Shown piece after piece: positions 36,345-49,333 of a DNA stretch of 64,000 bases. The DNA lies in contig NW_003101667.1 of NCBI RefSeq assembly GCF_000003855.2, positions 655,012 through 719,011 of the forward strand. Direction: 5' to 3'. The first letter of the stretch is position 1; each line of letters opens with the position of its first letter. The notes below the pieces were generated by a model. That model saw only the letters and a list, made by a program, of their open reading frames with translations, did not search any database and was not told the DNA's origin. The stretch is from Blastomyces gilchristii SLH14081 (Eukaryota; Ascomycota; Eurotiomycetes; Onygenales; Ajellomycetaceae). The position numbers and the translations under genes were made by a program.

Positions 36345-36850
36345 TAGACTGGCCGCTGGGACCATGAATTTCATGTTTGATCTCATTTGGTCTGGTCTCA
36401 TACATTTCTTGGCGTGAATCCCGCTGGGACTAATCATTAAAAAAACATGTAAAGTGACTATATATTAAATCTCAAAATGAAATCATGACTTAGAAAAAAT
36501 AAGAAAGTGGTCTCATTTGATCCCATTTAATTCCATTCTTGACATAAAGTTACTATTTTTAGACATTTTAAGGTTTTTTTTAGCCTATTTTTAATTTTTT
36601 AAAAAGTAACACTTTTTGATAACACTCAAATAAGATTTAAAGTCATTTAAAGCAATAAAAATAATTTAAATTGAGAAGTGGAAATCATAGTCTCATTTGG
36701 AAAATATGACAAGAGTAGACAGTAAGTCTCACTAGAACAGTATGAGGCCACTATATATTCTTCAAACTGTGTAATGAGATCAGTTGAATTGGTAATGAGA
36801 CTATCAAATATTCTGATTCTGGTCTCAGACACGGTCACACGGTCAGTTTA
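36345..36850 (-). mobile_element. MITE B (506 bp, hAT-like)
   Basis: TAGACTGGCCG at the left and GGTCAGTTTA at the right; perfect 8-bp TSD GCTCTCAC (36,337-36,344 and 36,851-36,858). Inserted in W, protease/RT side. Confidence 0.95.
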
Positions 36851-36858
36851 GCTCTCAC

Positions 36859-39410
36859 GCTCAAATATAGCAAGATCATTCTTTGAAGTGCAAGGGAACT
36901 CTTACTCTTACAGATAATACTAAATATCAGTTATCAGACAATCTTATATATTGAGAATTCTTTGCTCAGCAGATTTCTTTCAGTCTTCAGATTATATAAT
37001 TACTAATATATTGTATAGAAGCTTCTGTGTCTGCTAACACTTTTACAGTTATCTCTCAATTCTTATTCAAGTGCTCTCTATACATTAATATTTCAGGTCT
37101 CAAGATATTGAGATGAGTGTTCACTTCATTCTCATCTGCATCTCAGTCAGAAGCCTGCTTTCTCTTTGTATTTATAAAATTCAGTGAGTCATCTAACATG
37201 AGCATCTCTTTCACTTTGAAGACTTTTCATAGAATATCAGTGAGTGTCTTCAAGCTCACTGATTCTGCTAGTTTTTTAACTCTCTTAACTGCACACACTG
37301 TGTGTAATCTTTTATATTATGATTTTAGCATCTGCAGTTGAAGCAAGCTCAATGCTTATAATATCAAGATTTTCACTCAGAGAATTTCTTTTTCAGAGAA
37401 TTCAGTACTTTATCAATGATATTCAAATCTAGATTCATCATATTCAGATATATAACTTGTGTTATAGAAGTCTGATTATCTGTTCTCTACTGAGATATAC
37501 TCAATTGCAGTATTTTCTATTGTAATTGACTTACTTGTTTCTGTATAATAAGAATCTTATATACTTCTTTCACTGTATCTGATTATAAGATTAAGTATTT
37601 TCATTTTCACTCTCAACTCAGATATAAGATCATGAATGAAGATCTATAAATAGAAAGATGTTGAAAGCTCTTCATTTAATATGAGATAGACTGACCGTGT
37701 GACCGTGTCTGAGACCAGAACTAGATTTCTTGATAGTTCCATTACCAATTCGACTGATCCCATTACACGGTTTTAACATTAGATAGTAGTCCCATACTGT
37801 CCCAGTGAGACTTACTGTCTACTCTTATCACATTTTCCAAATGAGACCATGATTTCCACTTCTCAATTTAAATTATTTTTATTGCTTTAAATGACTTTAA
37901 ATCTCATTTGAGTGTTATCAAAAAGCATTACTTTTTAAAAAATTAAAAATAGTCTAAAAAAAACCTTAAAATGTCTAAAAATAGTAACTTTATGCCAAGA
38001 ATGAGACTAAATGAGACTAAATGAGACCACTTTCTCATTTTTTTCAAGTCATGATTCCATTTTAAGATCTGATATATAGTCACTTTGCATGTTTTTTTAA
38101 TGGCTAGTCCCAGCGGGATTCACACCAAGAAATGTATGAGACCAGACCAAATGGGATCAAATGTGAAATTCATGGTTCCGGCGGCCAGTCTAATATGAGA
38201 TAGTGTAAGCTGAAGTGTGTGAAGTATAATATAAGATCACTCACTTGTTTACACTCAGTGAAGTGTTCATAACACTTGACTCATATATTCACTTTCTTAA
38301 AGTTGTGTAAGATTCATTTGAAAAACTCATTTTATATTCATAAGAATGAATATTACTCTGAGTCTGTGAGATTCATCTTTTCATCAGTTATTTATAATGA
38401 TTTCACTTTTCTCTGTAGAAACACTGCAGATTTTAAGACTTGTTGAAATTTCATTAACTGTCTGTCTGTGAGTTCATACTCAATTCAATAATATGACTAC
38501 ATCTGACTTAGTCAGCTGATTACAGCATCATTTTTTCAGTCATTATTAAAGCTTGATAGCTTCAGCAGATCACTCAGCTTGATATATTTCATACTTGAAT
38601 TCTTCTTATATATAGCAGTCTCAGATAATGTGTACACTTCTGAAGAGATTATGAATAATTATAATAAGATCTTCAGATTCAGTGCAGTTATTTATCTGTA
38701 TAATTATTTAATCTCTCACTGCAGATCTATAACCTGGTTTTCTCTATTCTTATTAATGATGATAATTGTGTCAGTGAAGCTCTTCATAGTAAATGCTTGA
38801 TTTATAATGAATATTAATTATTACTTAGCTTCTGTCTCAGCCTGTCACTGTGTACACAAGACCTTGATCTTGTTTAGAATTCTTGTATATATACAGAGTT
38901 TTGATTTCAGTTCAGTAGTCTCAGCTGCTTTTCTTACTGCTTTAAGTAAACTCTCTGAGAGGTTCTGCATATCTTTCAGTTCAGATAGCAGAGAAGAATG
39001 TTTATATTAACTAGAGAAGATATTTATTTCAGTGATTTCTCATTGATTGTACAGTGTCTATTATTATATTATTATATAATATCTATTATCATTGTATAAC
39101 TTCAGTCATAATCACTTCTCTTTTATTCTTCTAAGTAGAGAGCAGTGTTCTTTGAATCTGATTCACTGCTCTCATTCTCTTTCTCACATCTCATTTATTC
39201 ACATACATGATATTTATCTAAGTGTGAAGTTTTTTCTTAATAAGCAGAGAGTATTAATCAGATGCTCTTTCACTCATCACTTCTTCATACACTATCTTTT
39301 GAGATGTTTAGAACTACACTGACATGATAACTATGAATCACTTCATAGATGAAATTATCACATTCTGAAGAAGCTTGCACTTCTCACTGATTTTTAGACA
39401 TGCTATCAGA
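36859..39410 (-). pseudogene. W 5' internal region (expected gag), decayed
   Basis: Lies between the 5' LTR (39,411) and MITE B, the place of gag in a minus-strand gypsy element. Heavily mutated; no zinc knuckle could be read. MITE C (37,687-38,192) splits it. Confidence 0.5.
37687..38192 (+). mobile_element. MITE C (506 bp, hAT-like)
   Basis: TAGACTGACCG...CGGCCAGTCTA with perfect TSD ATATGAGA (37,679-37,686 and 38,193-38,200). One of the least mutated copies (keeps CCC and CGG positions). Confidence 0.95.
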
Positions 39411-39577
39411 TGTGATTCAAAGATTGCTTGAGTCAGCATATAATTACATATGTACACTGGCTTCTTATATATGTTATACTAAATTAATTAGTGGCCGCTA
39501 TGGCCTCTTTACATTCGTAAGCATGTTCGGAAGCGGCCGCGTTATTATCCGGCGGTTGTACGTTCTTTCAAATCACA
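39411..39577 (-). repeat. W right (5') LTR, little mutated
   Basis: 167 bp, TGTGATT...AATCACA; retains GCGGCCGCG and CCGGCGG, which are erased in the left LTR. Confidence 0.93.
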
Positions 39578-39581
39578 AAGA

Positions 39582-39984
39582 TCTGGCAATATTATCTTCA
39601 GAATAGTAAGTACTCAGTGCAAGTTCTCACTGATTATATAAATCTGCATTACTTCTTAACAACAAAGAGCGTGATAGAATATCAAGTCAGATAAGTGAAG
39701 CTACTTTCAGAGTATGATTTCTATATCTGATACTGTTCAGATTAGCTTAACTCTGTTAACATACTGTCTAAACAGTCTGATTATAATATCATTGATAAGA
39801 AGAAGAATTCTATAAAAGAATCTCTGTTATCACTGTAGAAGAAGCTAGGTGCAGAGAGTTGAGATTCTCTAAAGCTTGAAAATGATGTCAGTAAGACAGC
39901 TGCATAACTCAGTATAGAAGATGAAAGAAAACCTGAGTTCTTGTAGAAGACTGATACTGAAGATTATACACTTCTCATGTTATA
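39582..39984 (+). pseudogene. Z1 pol: RNase H continuation
   Basis: Continues from 8,598: W-Q-Y-Y-L, then SKYSVQVLTDYINLHYFLTTK (compare the VxTDHKNLxYF of gypsy RNase H). Ends at the Y2 insertion with TSD TTATA. Confidence 0.85.
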
Positions 39985-40267
39985 TGTAAGAAGTCTACGC
40001 CGAATAGATCGGTATAATATATAGGTCTTATATAACAAAGTGAAAAACATTAGAAAAGGAAAAGAAAGAGAAAGTGCAGGAATTGATGATTGAAGTGAAT
40101 ATTTATACGCGTACATGGTGGCATATGTGATGGAGCTTCAAGGTGGAAGAATAGGAATTCCGTAGATTTTCAGCTGAGGATCAGTGACTGAGGATTGAAG
40201 CTTTCAGCAGGAATCTATGAAGTATAACAGAATAGTCTATATGATTGATCAGGCACAGCCTGTCACA
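39985..40267 (-). repeat. Y2 3' LTR
   Basis: 283 bp, reads TGTAAGAAGTCTAC...CTGTCACA on the plus strand; more mutated than its partner. Confidence 0.92.
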
Positions 40268-40399
40268 TTAGCTTCTCTCTTCTCTGATCATGTGTAGTTC
40301 TCATTGATCAAGGGCCGTGGTCTCTGATAATGTGGAAATCAGAGTTCAGATCAGGTGATTATAGCTGACTTATTTTACAAGATATTATCAGCTGCGGCT

Positions 40400-43300
40400 G
40401 TGAGATCTCTCATTGAGAATATTCTCAATCTCTCACTCAAGTTCATTATCTTCTTCTATGATCCCTGGCAGCTGTCAGTCAGAAGTCAGTTGAGAAGAGA
40501 ATGAGTCAATGACAGTGCAGCAGAGCAAGCTTGTGTGAAATATATTATGAATCTCTGACAGAGTATCAAGACAGTAATTATGACTGTCTAGAACTTCTAT
40601 CACTGTGTATTTCATATGATGATAATTCAATGTACAGAATGAGTGTGTGATCTATATATTTCTAAGATTCAATCATATAAGATCTTCTATCTTATACTGC
40701 TCTGCAGAATCTCATTGAATATTGATTTCATCTTCTTAATCTTGTTTAGCACTCATTATGAAGGCTTCTGCTCAGTCACAGGTGTCTCAGAGCTTCATCA
40801 CTATATTGTCAGTGATCTGAATCAGACTGCAGAGGTTCAGTGTGAACTGTGTGATCTCTAGAAGATTCAACACTTTCATGTGATAACTGTATGTAAGAAA
40901 GAACAGGCTTACACCTGTTGAGACAACATCTCAGCTGTTAATAGCAATCTCTGCATATAGAAGAAGATCATGTCAATCATCTTATAAGTGATTGCAGAAC
41001 TTATAAAGATAATTCTTCATGATCTGAATTGTCTGTTCTGATGTGTCATCAGTCTCAGAGTGATAGACAGTTGATAAACAGCATATAATCTTGAGAACTT
41101 GACAGATTCTTGTTCAGAGAGTACTCATGAATTGACAGTCATAATCTGATACTATAGATCTCAGTAATTCATACATCTGATAGAACAGACTCTGTAGAAA
41201 GACTTCAGTGACTTGTTTAATATTTATCTTATTACAAGGTTTCAATATTACATCTTTGCTCAATCAGTTCATGATGATCAGAATGTTTCTATAATTCTTA
41301 CTCTCAGAGAGATCAACAGTGAAGTTAATTATCACATCTCATCAGATTCTATCAGAGATATTGAGTGATTTTAGCAAGTCTTTTCTACAGTTCTTTCATG
41401 TAATGATGAAAGAACAACAGTTGCAGTTTCAGACAAAATGTCTGATACTGTTTAATATCTCAGATTAATAGAACTCTTGAGAGACTATTTAATACAGTTG
41501 TTCATAACCTGAATAACTAATCATATAAGAATCATGCATCTCTTGTATTATCTGAGTATGTAAGAGTTTGAAGTGAGAGACTCAGTATCATTCATGAAAT
41601 TGCAGAGTGTTATTGTCATCAATTAAGCATTCTGAGATGTCAGTTCTTATACATAGTTCTGAGAGAAATCAGAGTGCTTCTTGATGTACTGCTTGAGTGA
41701 GTGCTTGAAGAAGTTCATCAGTTTGAGCTGTTATATACTACAATTCATTCAGTGTAGATTCAGAGGATATTCTGATCAGTGAAGCATGTATAGTGTCATG
41801 AGTAGTCTCATTGTAATCAACTAATATCTTCAGATTCAAGAGTCAGTGTTCTCAGTTCATTCAATACATGTCTGTTACATTGAATGACATATCTTACTCT
41901 CATTATAAGAGAGTATCTGTCGTCAAGTTCTGACTACTGAGGTGATAGTGTATAGTGAAGTGAAAATAACTTAATAGTTCAGATCATCATATCTGATGTT
42001 CAGTAAGCTTACAGATAATTGAGAAATACTTGAGATTCTTATAATCTGTGATTATCTCAAATTTGAAAACACTTCAGAGTTCAGAGTCTCATTCTTCTAG
42101 ACAGTGTATAATTGTGAGAAGCTTCTTATCAAAGATCTTGTAATTGTATTCAGCAGGACTCAGTTTCTTAGATATGAAAATGTATAATTGTAAGATATCT
42201 TTATTATCATATTATAATATAACTTCTTCTGTGACATAGTCAGAGAAATCAGCTTCAATAACTATCTCATGATCAGAATCAAATGTTATCAGCAGAGAGA
42301 TATTAATAAACATCTTCTTTATCTGTGTGAATACAGCTTCAGTGTTCACTGTTCACTGAAATACTGAGTTCTTCTTGATGAGTTCTGTAAGTAATCTTGT
42401 GATATCTGAGAAGTTTTGTATAAATCACTGATAGAAGTTAGTAAATCTGATGAAGCTTCATACATCTTTCACAGTACATAAAGCTTCTCATTCAAGAATG
42501 GCAGAGATCTTCTCAGAATTCATTTGAATTCTCTTGTCAGCTTCTATGATAAAATCTAGATATTTTATACTCTTAACTTTGAAATCACACTTGTTAATAT
42601 CTATTGATAGTTCTGCTTCTTATAATCATTGTAATACTCTCTACACATGTTCTTGATATTTCTTTCTGAATTCATCAGTAAAGATGAGAATGTCATCTAG
42701 ATATACAGATGCAAACTCATCAAGGAAATCTCAGAGTGCTTAGTTGATATACTTCTGAAATATACTGAGAGCATTAGTCAGTTCAAAGAGTGTGACTATT
42801 CATTCAAAGAGACTATAACATGTTCAGAATGCTGTAAGTCATTCATCTTCTTCAGTGATATGAATCTTATGAAATGCAGCAATGATATCTAGCTTTGTCA
42901 ATCATTGAGCTCATCTGATACATGCTAGGATTTCATTGATAAGAGATAAGAGATAACAATCTTTCTTTGTCAATCTGTTCAGATCTTGATAGTTCACACA
43001 GAATCAGAGTTCTTCACCTGGTTTCTTTGTAAAGAGAATAGGAGATGCAGCAGAGGAGTTACTAATACATATGAATTCTTTATTCAACAGATCATTGAGT
43101 ATCTTCTGAAGAAGAAGAAGTTCATCTCAGAACATGTTATAAAGAAGGCCTCATGATGATTCAGAGTCTTTGTCATTCTTCTTTTTCAACTTAATAGTGT
43201 GATTCACTTCTGAATCTCATAAGAGAGATAGATTTGTAACATTATTATCTTATCAGAAGACATCTAGATATTCATGATATTATTAAGAGAGTTTTATATG

Positions 43301-45046
43301 AGAATCTGTTATTATAATATGAGATAACTTTTCTAGGGCTTTTTTAATATTAGTCAGACTGATGAAGTAGATTGTTATATAATTCTGCTGTTGATGATCT
43401 TATCAGCAATTCTGTCAGTGACTTCTTTTTCAGAGCATTTTATAAGTGTTGACAGAGATCTGTGTCAGTTTATAGTCTTGTGAATGTCATCTTCATGGAT
43501 TCTATCATTAATAGGGAATATTAAGCTTCTGTTTCAAGTATTCAACAAGATACCTTATTCAGATAGTCAGACAAGTTCTAATATAAGATTATAATCAAGA
43601 TTATCAACTTCATATACATAGGCTTCTTCACATTGATGTTCTCTGACATCTATGTTTAGCTTCATCATGTAATGAGTGCAAACATTCTTTGAGTCATCAA
43701 ATTCTGTAAGAAGTCAGAGTTTTAATAAGAGAATACACTGAAGGTTATAACATTTTATAACTGAAAATTTAATCATTGTATAATGACATAGACTGCTGTC
43801 TATCATGACTTTCATATTATACATGTTATTAATCACAGTGGATACAAGAATTCCATTCATTATCATTTTCTCTTCAAATTGTTGTCATCTGACCTCTTCA
43901 AGCTTCTGTTTACAAATTTGAACAGGAGCTAATCTTTTCTCTGTTTTATCAGAGCATCTTTATAGTTGTCTTCTGAATCTTTCTTCAATGCAATGTGATT
44001 GACATGAACAGATGCTGATTCATTCTTTGAATGAGAAGATACTAATCTTTCTCTTGAGTGAGGAAGTATGTAGGCTGATCAGCAGTTGAAAGCAATGTAT
44101 TCTAATCAGTTACAATTGATATACATCTCTTGTTAATATTGATCAGTGACTTCTTCAGAAGTGATCCCAGAGACTCAGAAGCCTGTTCAGACAGCAGAAA
44201 CTCTTGTTTGTGTATAGATATTTGAGTTCACTTAATTCATAGCATCTGCATTGTTATTCTTCAGTGCAGGTGTATGAGTGACTGAGATATAACATCTTCT
44301 GTCACTGTTCTGTATACTCTTAAGCTTGATGAGATGATCATTCAATGTTCAGAGTTGTATGCAGAAATCTTCATAAGTCTGATCTTTATCTACACTTATG
44401 AGAGTCTGTAGAAGTTTGAAAGTTAGTGTCTTCTTGAGCATGCTAATCTTTATTCTATTCTCTCAAGATTGACTATCTACTTCTAGAATCTTAGTGTTGA
44501 AATCAGAGATGAATGTTGTGAGAGAAGTATTTCTCTGTCAAGCACTCTGTAATCAATCTAATGTCTTCTATTGTATAGCAGTGTCTCAGAACAGAACATT
44601 GAGATATTTGATGATATTGTCAGATATATATAACACTGATTTGCATGCTTTCATTCATGAATGAAACTTCTGTCTCACATGATTCTTCAATCAATCATTG
44701 ATATATCAATCTTGATTAGTTAATGAACTGATGACATCTTCATCTACACTTAGTTTCACAAGCATTTTCAATCTCTATGGTGAATAGAGACTGAGATCAG
44801 AAGTATTAAAATAAGTAGAAGTATCTAGACATTTCTTCAGTGCTCATATCATATTCATATCTGTTTCAGTCAGTGTTGAAATTGCTTATGCAGGGATTTC
44901 TAGTTGAGATAATTGTTGAATTTTCTCATATTGATGTTGTTAAGTCACATGCATATCAGCTATCTGTTGCTATTGTAATTTCAACATTGCTCAGAGCCAC
45001 TGTGATACTATATCTATACTCATGTTTGAGAGTTCTCTCATATTAT
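40400..45046 (-). pseudogene. Y2 gag-pol, decayed
   Basis: Minus-strand mirror of Y. Integrase ~41,400-40,900, RNase H ~42,300-41,950, RT ~43,080-42,440 (the catalytic box again as Y-L-x-D with Asp/Asn change near 42,700), protease ~43,850-43,550, gag beyond. Damage is almost entirely nonsense and missense transitions. Confidence 0.8.
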
Positions 45047-45552
45047 TAGACTGGCCGCCGGGACCATGAATTTCACGTTTGATCTCATTTGGTCTGGTCC
45101 TATACATTTCTTGCCGTGAATCCCACTGAGACTAATCATTAAAAAAACATGCAAAGTGACTATATATCAGATCTCAAAATGGGACCATGACTTAGAAAAA
45201 TTAAGAAAGTGGTCTCATTTGATCCCATTTAATCTCATTCTTGGCATAAAGTTACTATTTTTAGACATTTTAAGGTTTTTTTTAGACTATTTTTAATTTT
45301 TTAAAAAGTAACGCGTTTTGGTAACACTCAAATGAGATTTAAAGTCATTTAAAGCAATAAAAATAATTTAAATTGAGAAGTGGAAATCATGGTCTCATTT
45401 GAAAAATGTGATCAGAGTAGACAGTAAGTCCCACTGAGACAGTATGAGACTACTATCTAATGTTAAAACCATGTAATGAGATCAGTCAAATTGGTAATAG
45501 AACTATCAAATATTCTGGTTCTGGTCCCAGACACGGTCACACGGTCAGTCTA
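45047..45552 (-). mobile_element. MITE D (506 bp, hAT-like)
   Basis: TAGACTGGCCGCCGGG...GGTCAGTCTA; perfect TSD CATATTAT (45,039-45,046 and 45,553-45,560). Inserted in Y2 near its 5' end. Confidence 0.95.
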
Positions 45553-45882
45553 CATATTATTATTAGACATAGTTATATCATTTATTAAATGTGTGATATC
45601 TGCAGAATCAGAGAAAATGTAATTATATGAATCTCTTATACATCTAAGATGTTAGAACTCTCAGATCTTTCACTGACATTCTCTTTGTGAGATCTTGTTA
45701 CAGAGTCAGAGTAACTGATGAGCAAGCTTCTATTTAGAGACTCAGTGTCTGCTCAACTGATTAAGACTTGATATCTGCTTAACTGTTTAATCATTTCTCT
45801 ATTTCTTATATGTTGTTACGCATTTGAATATCTTCTCAATGAATAATCATTTCTAATAAGAAGACAATGAACATTTTTCAAG

Positions 45883-46165
45883 TGTAAGAGGTCTACACTG
45901 AATAGATCAGTATAATATATAGGTCTTATATAACAAAGTGAAAAATGTTAGAAAAGGAAAAGAAAGAGAAAGTGCGGGAATTGATAATTGAAGTGGATAT
46001 TTATACACATATGTGGTGGTGTACGCGGTGGAGCTTCGGGGTGGAAGAATAGAAATTCCGTTGGTTTTCGGCCGAGGATCAGCGACCGAGGATCGGAGCT
46101 TTCGGCAGGAATCTATGAAGTATAACGGAATAGTCTATATGATTGATCGGGCGCAGCCCGCCACA
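45883..46165 (-). repeat. Y2 5' LTR
   Basis: 283 bp; keeps GGTTTTCGGCCGAGG and GCGCAGCCCGCC, so it is less mutated than the 3' LTR. Confidence 0.92.
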
Positions 46166-46170
46166 TTATA

Positions 46171-47800
46171 TCTTATTATCATTGAATTAATAAAGAATAA
46201 AACAGTCTACAATCTTTTAACTTAACTACTTTTAGAATTCATTGATAAGTTATAGCAGAGAGACATCTCTACTGTGACTTGAATTCAGAAGTTGAAGAAG
46301 AAAGAATTCAGTTTGAACTTGAAAGAGACAGACTCTGAGCAGAATAATACTGCTAAGAAATCAAGTCACTGATAACTAGAAGAATATGAACTTCTACTGT
46401 TAAATAATTCAGTCTTTGTTTCTCATAGCAGAGCAGTGTGTCAGAAGTTATTGAGAATTTATTATAATAATTTCCATGCTGAATACTTCAGATTAGAGAA
46501 GCCTGAGAAGCTTCTAAAATATAAATATATTTAGAACAAGCTCTGAGCAGATATTAAAGAGTATATTAAGACTTATAATATCTGTCAAAGAATAAAGATT
46601 CTGTGATATAAGTAATACAGTGAGTTGATATCACTGTCTATTTCAAAGAGCTTATGATAGAATCTATCAATGAATTTCATAGTTAATCTACTGAAGTTAA
46701 CAAGAGTTAAAGAATATGACTCAATTTTGATCATTATTAACTACTTTACAAAGATAATCAAATATATCTCTATTTATAAAAAGATTAAAGCCTCTGAATT
46801 GACTGATCTGTTTTTAGATATTATTATTTATAATCATGATGCTCTGAAATCATTGATAACAGATTGAGAATCTCTCTTCATTAGTAAATACTAATCAGCT
46901 TTTTATTATCATCTTATAATAAAACATCTTCTCAGCACTGTATTTCATTCTCAGACAGATAACTAGACTGAATATCAGAATCAAACATTAGAACAGCATT
47001 TTTAAGCATTCTGTTTCTATTATTAGAATGACTGATCTAAACATCTTCTGATCACTGAATTTATATATAACAATGTAAAGAATGTAATCTTAAAGATATC
47101 TTCTTTCTATACTTGTTATGAATATAATTCTTCATTACTCAGTGATGTCATAGACAACATTTTAAAGAGAGAAATAGACAGTCAGAATATTAAACAGATA
47201 CAGAGAACAGAGTATTTCTCAGTATCAGAAGTAAAAGTGAGATTGAAACTTTTGAATAAAATTCATGAGAAGACAGTGAAAAGCATTCATCATACTCAGA
47301 AGTGATAGATAAAATACTATAATTGAAAACATCTTTCAATGACGTTCTTGATAGAGAATCAAGTACTACTTTCAGTAAAGAATATTAAGATAATGAGACT
47401 GTATAAGAAGCTCAGTGAGTGATGACTAGAATCTTTCTCAGTAATAAGAGTAATGAGTAAGCAGATATATAAGTTGAAATTAATCTCAGAATTGAAATCA
47501 ATTTATTCTGTTTTTCACATCTTCTATTTAAAGCTCTATAAGTAATACTCTGAGATGAAGCTATCTCAGTTGAATAGCATTGAGATCAAGAGTGATACTG
47601 AATATCTTGTGAAGAAAATATTGAATAAGTAAATGTATTACAGCAAGCTTCAATACCTTGTTAAATAAGAAGATTATTCATTATCAGAGAATTCATGAGA
47701 ACTGCTTGAGTATTTGAAAAATACTGAGAAAGAGATTGCAAGCTATGAGACAGCTAGTAGAGATTATCTCATTACACATCAGAGGTGTTGAGTAAGAAAT
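46171..47800 (+). pseudogene. Z1 pol: integrase zinc finger, core and chromodomain, decayed
   Basis: After RNase H, an HHCC-type region (~46,420-46,610) ends in DIKEYIKTYNICQRIKI, in which one of the paired Cys is Tyr. The core follows at 46,650-47,150 with MNFIV, EYDSILIIINYFTK and ITD, then a chromodomain (about 47,580-47,770: SDTEYLVKKILNK, LQYLVK, LLEYLKNTEKEIASYE). The match with Z0 is continuous. Frame broken by stops; first catalytic Asp is Asn in both copies. Confidence 0.85.
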
Positions 47801-48554
47801 GCTACTTGAGACTTCTCATTTTTCTCAAAAAAAGAGTTTTTTAGACATGATCTCACAGTGATGAGCTGGCATCTTATAAACTCTGTAGCACTCTTCTTCT
47901 ATTTTCTTCAAAGGGTTTTTTTTTAGAAGTTTAATGAGACTATACAAGTGTAAAATTCCTGAAGCAGTTAAGAGAAAGAGATATTTGAAATTAACAAGAT
48001 TAATATTTTCAATCTGCAGACTACTGCTATTCTAATAGAGCTGCAGCTTATAGAAAAAGTAAAAAGAGAGATCAGAGTCTACTTATCAATAATCTCACTC
48101 TTATCAAACTCATTCTTCACTATTAAAGTCTTCAGTATCAGTATCTTTGTCTGCTGTGAAGTTAGCACTGCAGCACTACAGAAGAGTATACTGTAGAAGA
48201 GTATAAGAGATACATGAAGTATTAACTTATCAATTTACAAAGTATCTCAGTTATCTGTTTCAATTGAAGTAAGATTCTCTTTAATCAGTAATTAGTCTCT
48301 GTAATGCTTTCAATAGCAGTGTCAGCTGATCTCTTCTTCTTAAGATCAGTTATTCTGAGGTGTTTTTTTTATCTTAGAGATCTATACTTTCATCTTCTTT
48401 TATAAATGAGTAAGAGAGATCTTCTCAGTCTTGACAGAATTTATCAATACTTAAAGCTTTAAGATTCTTACTCTGTACTGCTTAAGCATCTGAGCTTCTT
48501 ATCAGAACTGATATGACATCTTCTTATGAGATAATACTTATAGAAAGATAGAAG
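47801..48554 (+). other. Z1 3' region, before LINE1
   Basis: Non-coding on the plus strand, homologous to 1,190-1,965 of Z0. Ends with GATAGAAG (48,547-48,554), the TSD of MITE E. Confidence 0.75.
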
Positions 48555-48561
48555 TAGACTG

Positions 48562-49333
48562 GTCAATTGTCAAGACAGATCAACCGCTCCACCACGAACT
48601 CGCTCAATTTTTCGAATAAGAACCCGCCGATAGATCCATCGAAAAGCCCTCGATCATACGAGCATTCTGACCCCATCGCCGACCGCATACCCTGTGTGGT
48701 GGTGGAGTTATCCAGCCAAACGTGAACCGGACGTTGTTCGAAACTCCTGTGTGGGAGTATCCCCCGTTCTCCCCTACCACACCACAACCCCGGGCCAAAG
48801 TGCCATACAAATTGTAAGGTGAAGAGACCTAGCCATATGCACCAATCTTCTCGATTTTGGAAGATCCCCGATCTGTAGTTGTGGAGATATCTGAGGAGCG
48901 ACCTCCGCGAAAACCCTGTCCATCTTTGATGTTCCAAAACACCAACGCCAAGTCCCACTGTTGTACCGCCCTTCCTAATCTGGCCCATCCCCGGCAGAAA
49001 AATACAAAAAGATACCTCGGCGATAATATCAAGCACATAATCAACGGCCACTTCTGAAGTGCAACCTCCGCGGTCTGTCTTCAGTGTATCTGGACATCAA
49101 CGCCAAGTCTCGCCCTCGTACCACCCCTCTCAATCTGGCCCATCCCCGACAGAAAAGTACAAAAAGATACCTCAGCAACTGTATTCAATACATAATCAGC
49201 AGACACGACAACTATAAAATCAGTATACCCCAAGGTCTGACTGAGCCTTTGATCCCTGCACAGTGAGATATATTAAATCTAGTTTTAATATCTCAATATT
49301 CAATAGATTCTGCAAGGGATTGAGAACAGCAAC
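48562..49333 (+). other. LINE1 distal 5' region with two 163-bp tandem units, little mutated
   Basis: GC-normal island; units are anchored at 48,901 and 49,064 (ACCTCCGCG start of each; period 163 bp). About 22 bp at the very start are absent from LINE2. Minus-strand frames of up to 162 codons here run against the element and have no recognisable product. Confidence 0.75.

Larger units (their letters stand above)
8599..39577 (-). mobile_element. W: Ty3/gypsy element inserted in Z1, itself interrupted by LINE2 and two MITEs
   Basis: Two 167-bp LTRs in direct orientation (8,599-8,765 and 39,411-39,577) begin TGTGATT and end AATCACA, flanked by AAGA on both outer sides (8,595-8,598 and 39,578-39,581). 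Coding is on the minus strand: gag side 39,410-36,860, then protease/RT, RNase H and integrase down to about 33,780, then a long 3' region from 33,780 to 30,867 that continues at 9,125-8,766. LINE2 (TSD ATTAGCAGTAAG) separates the last two parts. MITEs sit at 36,345 and 37,687. Confidence 0.9.
39985..46165 (-). mobile_element. Y2: second copy of the Y gypsy element, inverted, inserted in Z1
   Basis: LTRs of 283 bp each (39,985-40,267 and 45,883-46,165), about 29 bp shorter than those of Y; TSD TTATA (39,980-39,984 and 46,166-46,170). MITE D is nested at 45,047. Without it Y2 is about 5.67 kb and collinear with Y. Confidence 0.93.
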
